Of a stretch of 64,000 bases of DNA, positions 60,372-64,000 are shown in pieces (the first letter of the stretch is position 1; every line of letters begins with the position of its first letter). Location: positions 248,001-312,000 of the forward strand of contig NW_020194594.1 of assembly GCF_002865645.1 (NCBI RefSeq), read 5' to 3'. The translations under genes were made by a program, and so were the position numbers. This DNA is from Hyaloscypha bicolor E. Its lineage: Eukaryota; Ascomycota; Leotiomycetes; Helotiales; Hyaloscyphaceae. The notes below the pieces were generated by a model. That model did not search any database, was not told where the DNA came from, and was given only the letters and a program-made list of their open reading frames with translations.

Positions 60372-61775
60372 ACTTCATTTTTGTGTTGAGCGGGTAATTG
60401 CTGAACATTTAGATGAGGTAATGTACTGAGATTGATGCTTAATTGCGGCAATTGTCCGACCCGATTTCGAATGGAAGTTACTCATCCAAACAGCCCACAT
60501 CGCACTCATCAACTAGTAGCCGAAGCGTCTTCGTTAGATTAATGGCCGAAGATGAAGAATGCAAAATGGGGGAAGGGGCGGCATACCTTACCGACCTAGC
60601 CATACGGTTCAGCAATATACACCCAAAATCTATCCCTCCGTTATGCATTCGTTGTAAACGTTCCTTCAAACCAGTGAGTTGAATAAGCAACCGGATTCGA
60701 ATTCATCCACGACAATGTGGCTGAGAAGCCGCTCTCGCACTAAAGCCAGATGAAGGATTCCACGTGCTGATTCACGACATATCCGTCTACCTGGCATATG
60801 AGTTAGCCGTCATCTACTAGGGTGGCATCGATAACTGCAACGGGATAGTCGGAGAAGTGGATGTTCCTTCCAAATTGGACACATCCTTGAGCTGTTGACA
60901 GGGCAAAAGGGGCGACGAGGGTTAGGCTCTGCTACAAGAACCACATCTTGGTGGTGGGAGAGACATTGGTAAGGAAGATTCCGTACTAGTGGTCGGTAAA
61001 GAGAAAAGGGCGACTCTAAGGGAAATGTGACAGAGAGAATCTCGGGTGCAGGTTCTATATATGCATCTTACAAGCGGGATTAGTTATCAAAGACATTTAA
61101 AAGCTACTTCGGCATGTGAATATGTGAGCTACCAGTAATATCTTTTTGTTCGGTCAGTGAACTTTGCTTTCATTAACCGAACTGTGTAATGCCAAGCCTT
61201 AAATAGGCATTGGTGAACCGAACTTAAGCAGTCTTGGTATTCTGACCACCGTGGTATTTTTAAGATGGATAGACAGGGAGACATCAGTCGATCTCGGATC
61301 AAAAGTTCGCGGACGGGGTTGTGCCAGGGGTTAAGGTTTGGGTGCGACGGTATTGAACTGGTCTTACCCCTCTCCTCCTCTTGACCAACAATAACCATCG
61401 GCTCATACATATGACCCTATCCCTTCAAATCAGGAGTACTGAGCTCTTTGTTACTTCAAATACACGCATTGGCCCTCGGATTCGCTTATAAAGTCACAAC
61501 TTCATAACCACCTTCTTGTTTGGAGTCGAGCTTTGATAACCAAAAAAAAAGCAGAACCTCTTCTTATCAGCAGGACTCAAACTTCGATAAATTCACATAA
61601 AGGACAAATATAAGGAACAATATGAACGAAGCCCTCTGATTAGTCGAAGTCCTCGAGCCTCTAACTAACAAGAGGTTCAACAATAAGACGTCAGGAAGCC
61701 CGGGAGGGAAGAGGAGGAAGAAATGTAAAGATAGAACATATTTCGCAAATGACTTTATCTCAACCCGTGCTTCGT
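60372..61775. other. Intergenic, no gene seen
   Basis: 1.4 kb of balanced sequence with only short overlapping frames. No domain, tRNA or repeat recognised, apart from short gttcggt / accgaac pairs near 61150-61220. Confidence 0.55.
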
Positions 61776-62210
61776 CTAAACATAAAAATCAATCCCCGCC
61801 GAAATAAATTGAACATAATCGTTCGGACCCATTCCAGAAAACTGCACCCCCAGACTAATCGCCGTCCCCCACAACACCTGATGATTGTTCGGCACCGCCT
61901 CTCTCACAAACTGCAGGCTTCCGGCCAGAGCCAACCCATCGTACTCTGCAATCTTCACCTCGCCATCATAGACATGGAAGTTGGTAATCTTGGCCGTTGA
62001 ACCGGTCGAGAAGCGGATCATTGCCGATTCGGCTTTGAGACGAGTGCCGTCAACGATGACGGGCGTGGGAATCACGAAGTGCACCCAACCAAAGGTGGAT
62101 TCATTCGACGGACTCACAGTGGTGTAGAAACCTTGGCGGAGGGCAGACCAGGAGCTAGATTCAAGCTCTACACCAAGACCGTGGGTCCATGCTGCTTGTT
62201 TGATAGACAT
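61776..62210 (-). CDS. Small beta-rich protein of unknown function (possibly DUF6623-like)
   Basis: Single exon, 144 residues, ATG at 62210 in good context (ccaccATGTC). No signal peptide. Alternating hydrophobic strands (GWVHFVIPTPVIVDG, SAMIRFSTGSTAKI, FHVYDGEVKIAEYDGL, GTAISLGVQF) and the ending FISAGIDFYV suggest a compact beta sandwich. It reminds me of a family of small proteins annotated DUF6623, but I cannot check this. No neighbour gives a functional hint. The 3' UTR contains long A/T runs. The frame is clean and codon use is normal, so I believe the gene is real. Confidence 0.7.
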   Translation of the reverse strand: MSIKQAAWTHGLGVELESSSWSALRQGFYTTVSPSNESTFGWVHFVIPTPVIVDGTRLKAESAMIRFSTGSTAKITNFHVYDGEVKIAEYDGLALAGSLQFVREAVPNNHQVLWGTAISLGVQFSGMGPNDYVQFISAGIDFYV

Positions 62211-64000
62211 GGTGGAGCGAAAGAACTATGTCTCGTGTTGGAAGATGAAGTTATTTGGCAGGATAATTTTTCTAAAAATGTGACCAAGTTCCGGATTTCG
62301 TGGGTGAGATGAACAGCGAAATCCTTTTTGCTTGGCAACTTTGCTCCTTTTATACTTTTTCTAACCAGAGAATGACTCCTAGAGGGGCTGAAGTAGAACA
62401 CGGCGCATCAGCGCTATCCTCAGCACATATTTGGTGTGCCACTGAGCACCATTGACACGTTTAGTGAATGCCACTATTATGGTGGCTGATACTGAGGGCC
62501 ACGGCACGAGCTCCGTATAGTATCACTGGACATAGTTACTCGTCATGAGCAATAAGGATCTCATACGTATTACAGAATAGCCGTAACGTATTGGCGGTAC
62601 GTATTACAAAGTGTGGTGTATGAAAAAAATAAGGTAATTCTGAATGTGGCACTGCTGAGCAAAGAGCTGAAAACAACACGTCAGGAGGTATGACCACAAC
62701 GAGGCGGCTAACTGGACGCAATCCAGCGCCACGAAGCCACCTTCAGACGATTTCGGCTTGATGCAGCTTGGTTCTCGCCATTAGTCTTCTCCGTCCGGCG
62801 TGTTGAAAGTCGCCGAGCAGAATCTAACACGAGGTATTGGACAGCCATCTAGGTAGCATGATGACTCTCAATGCAGGTGAGACGTGAAGCGTGACAAGTG
62901 AAAACCTGCGATTGGGTTACACGAAGGTGCGACAGGCCACGGTGTAATCCGGGCGAAGGATTCAGCTCTCCGTTGGAGCTTTGACGCCGAAAACTTGCAG
63001 AAAAAATCGTATCAGGCCACCACGGCTTTAGCAAGAAGCTGTCCACGATTAAAGCCACTTGTAAAAATATCAAATTTTCGTAATAAAAATCGCACTCACA
63101 CTTTTTCCCATTAACGCGCCTCTTAGAATTACCTCCTTTATAACTCACTCACTATATACTTAGCTTACAAATCCCTCTTATATATAAGAAGTACTACACC
63201 GTGCGATTAATTTGAATTACTTTTTGCTTGACCTAGATTATTTTTAAGAGAGATATACGGACCTTAAAACTCAAGGGTTAGTAAGCGCAAGTTAGTAAGG
63301 GGCTTAGAAAGAATAAATTTATACATAAAAGTCGTTAATACTTTACATTTTTATAATCTTAGCCTTGAGAAAAATTAATAAGCAATTTTATACTTATTAA
63401 TACTAGAAATCTTATATAAAATAAATATTTTTTTAATATTATTAAATTTTCAATAAAATTTATATATAAATGTAGTTTTCTTTATAAGGCAAGAAATACT
63501 AAAACTTAGATTTTTCTTTAACTTCTTTACTACTTCTCTAATTCTAATAAAAGATAGCTAGAAATAATTATTTAAGTAAAAAGACTTCAAACATAAAACG
63601 ACTTATGTTTTAGGCGCAGTTTAGTTAAGATACAGGGGGGTAAAATCGTTAAAAGAGGTGCAAAAGACAATTTTTAGTCGAAAATCTGATGTTTTTACAA
63701 GTGAGTTTATTTGACGAGATTCTGGTTCGGCGCCTTTGGACAAGAAACCTGATGAAGGCTATTCTTATGGGTAATGACGAGCATTGGCACCTGCGAAAAA
63801 TCGACGCCAGTCAGAAGCCAGGATTCATGTAGCATGCTTCATGATACCATTGACAGGAGACTAGTTTTGCACGACAAAATTCCATGATTCTTACATCACT
63901 TGATCTTCCCGTATCTCAATGCACTGCCATTCAATTCGCCTCTTCATATCTCCATGCGGCGTCACTTCGATTGTCGAAAGTAATCGACGAGAATGTCCAT
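62211..64000. other. Intergenic to right edge, with an AT-rich patch
   Basis: Balanced to about 63050, AT-rich 63150-63600, then balanced again. Segments near 63050-63120 (minus strand) and 63650-63720 (plus strand) share a diverged motif around tttttacaagtg, so an old inverted repeat may bracket the AT patch. No gene supported. Confidence 0.5.

Noticed and set aside
61129..61410. 93-codon minus frame
   Set aside because: No domain, poor context and many rare-looking residues; not supported as a gene.

Overview
The window looks like a piece of a filamentous ascomycete (Pezizomycotina) genome. Genes have short 40-150 nt GT-AG introns, and the gene families (Zn(II)2Cys6 regulator, NB-ARC/TPR NLR, MCT-type MFS carrier, TauD-like dioxygenase) are typical of such fungi. 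The genome is bipartite: GC-balanced gene islands alternate with long, extremely AT-rich blocks made of retrotransposons riddled with stops. Repeat copies differ almost only by G-to-A and C-to-T changes, the signature of repeat-induced point mutation (RIP). I could not identify the species.

Layout. Island 1 (1-10.8 kb): end of an MFS transporter, a broken copper-oxygenase-like (chitin-binding type-4) gene, a P-loop kinase of the uridine kinase/phosphoribulokinase type, a broken ankyrin-repeat gene, and a seven-exon NLR gene (alpha/beta-hydrolase, NB-ARC, TPR). A minisatellite ORF and a dispersed repeat carrying a 363-bp TIR element follow. AT block 1 (10.8-28 kb): a complete RIP-killed Ty3/gypsy chromovirus A (11033-17199), a solo LTR, and a second gypsy element B (17969-27407). 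Nested in B is a much less mutated 1.84-kb LTR element C that carries only a gag-like ORF.

Island 2 (28-37.3 kb): about 2 kb without genes, a ten-exon Zn(II)2Cys6 regulator, a TauD/TfdA dioxygenase and, diverging from it, a kinase-like gene. AT block 2 (37.3-58.9 kb): a Ty1/copia element D whose 3' LTR is split by a reverse-oriented gypsy element E (44930-51689, TSD ATAAG), a truncated chromovirus F, a small un-RIPped foldback, a 3' copia fragment G, and a RIPped copy of the 10-kb repeat that serves as the empty site for the TIR element. Island 3 (58.9-64 kb): a Gfo/Idh/MocA oxidoreductase, a small unknown protein, and spacer.

Splicing restores full reading frames for the NLR (1153 aa), the regulator (708 aa), the dioxygenase (425 aa) and the oxidoreductase (360 aa), so these look functional. 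The ankyrin and chitin-binding-type-4 genes have breaks that splicing does not remove. There is no obvious shared pathway. The main themes are an NLR in a repeat-flanked island and a well-preserved record of nested insertion followed by RIP. All splice sites and domain calls were made by eye from the sequence, and no database search was run.
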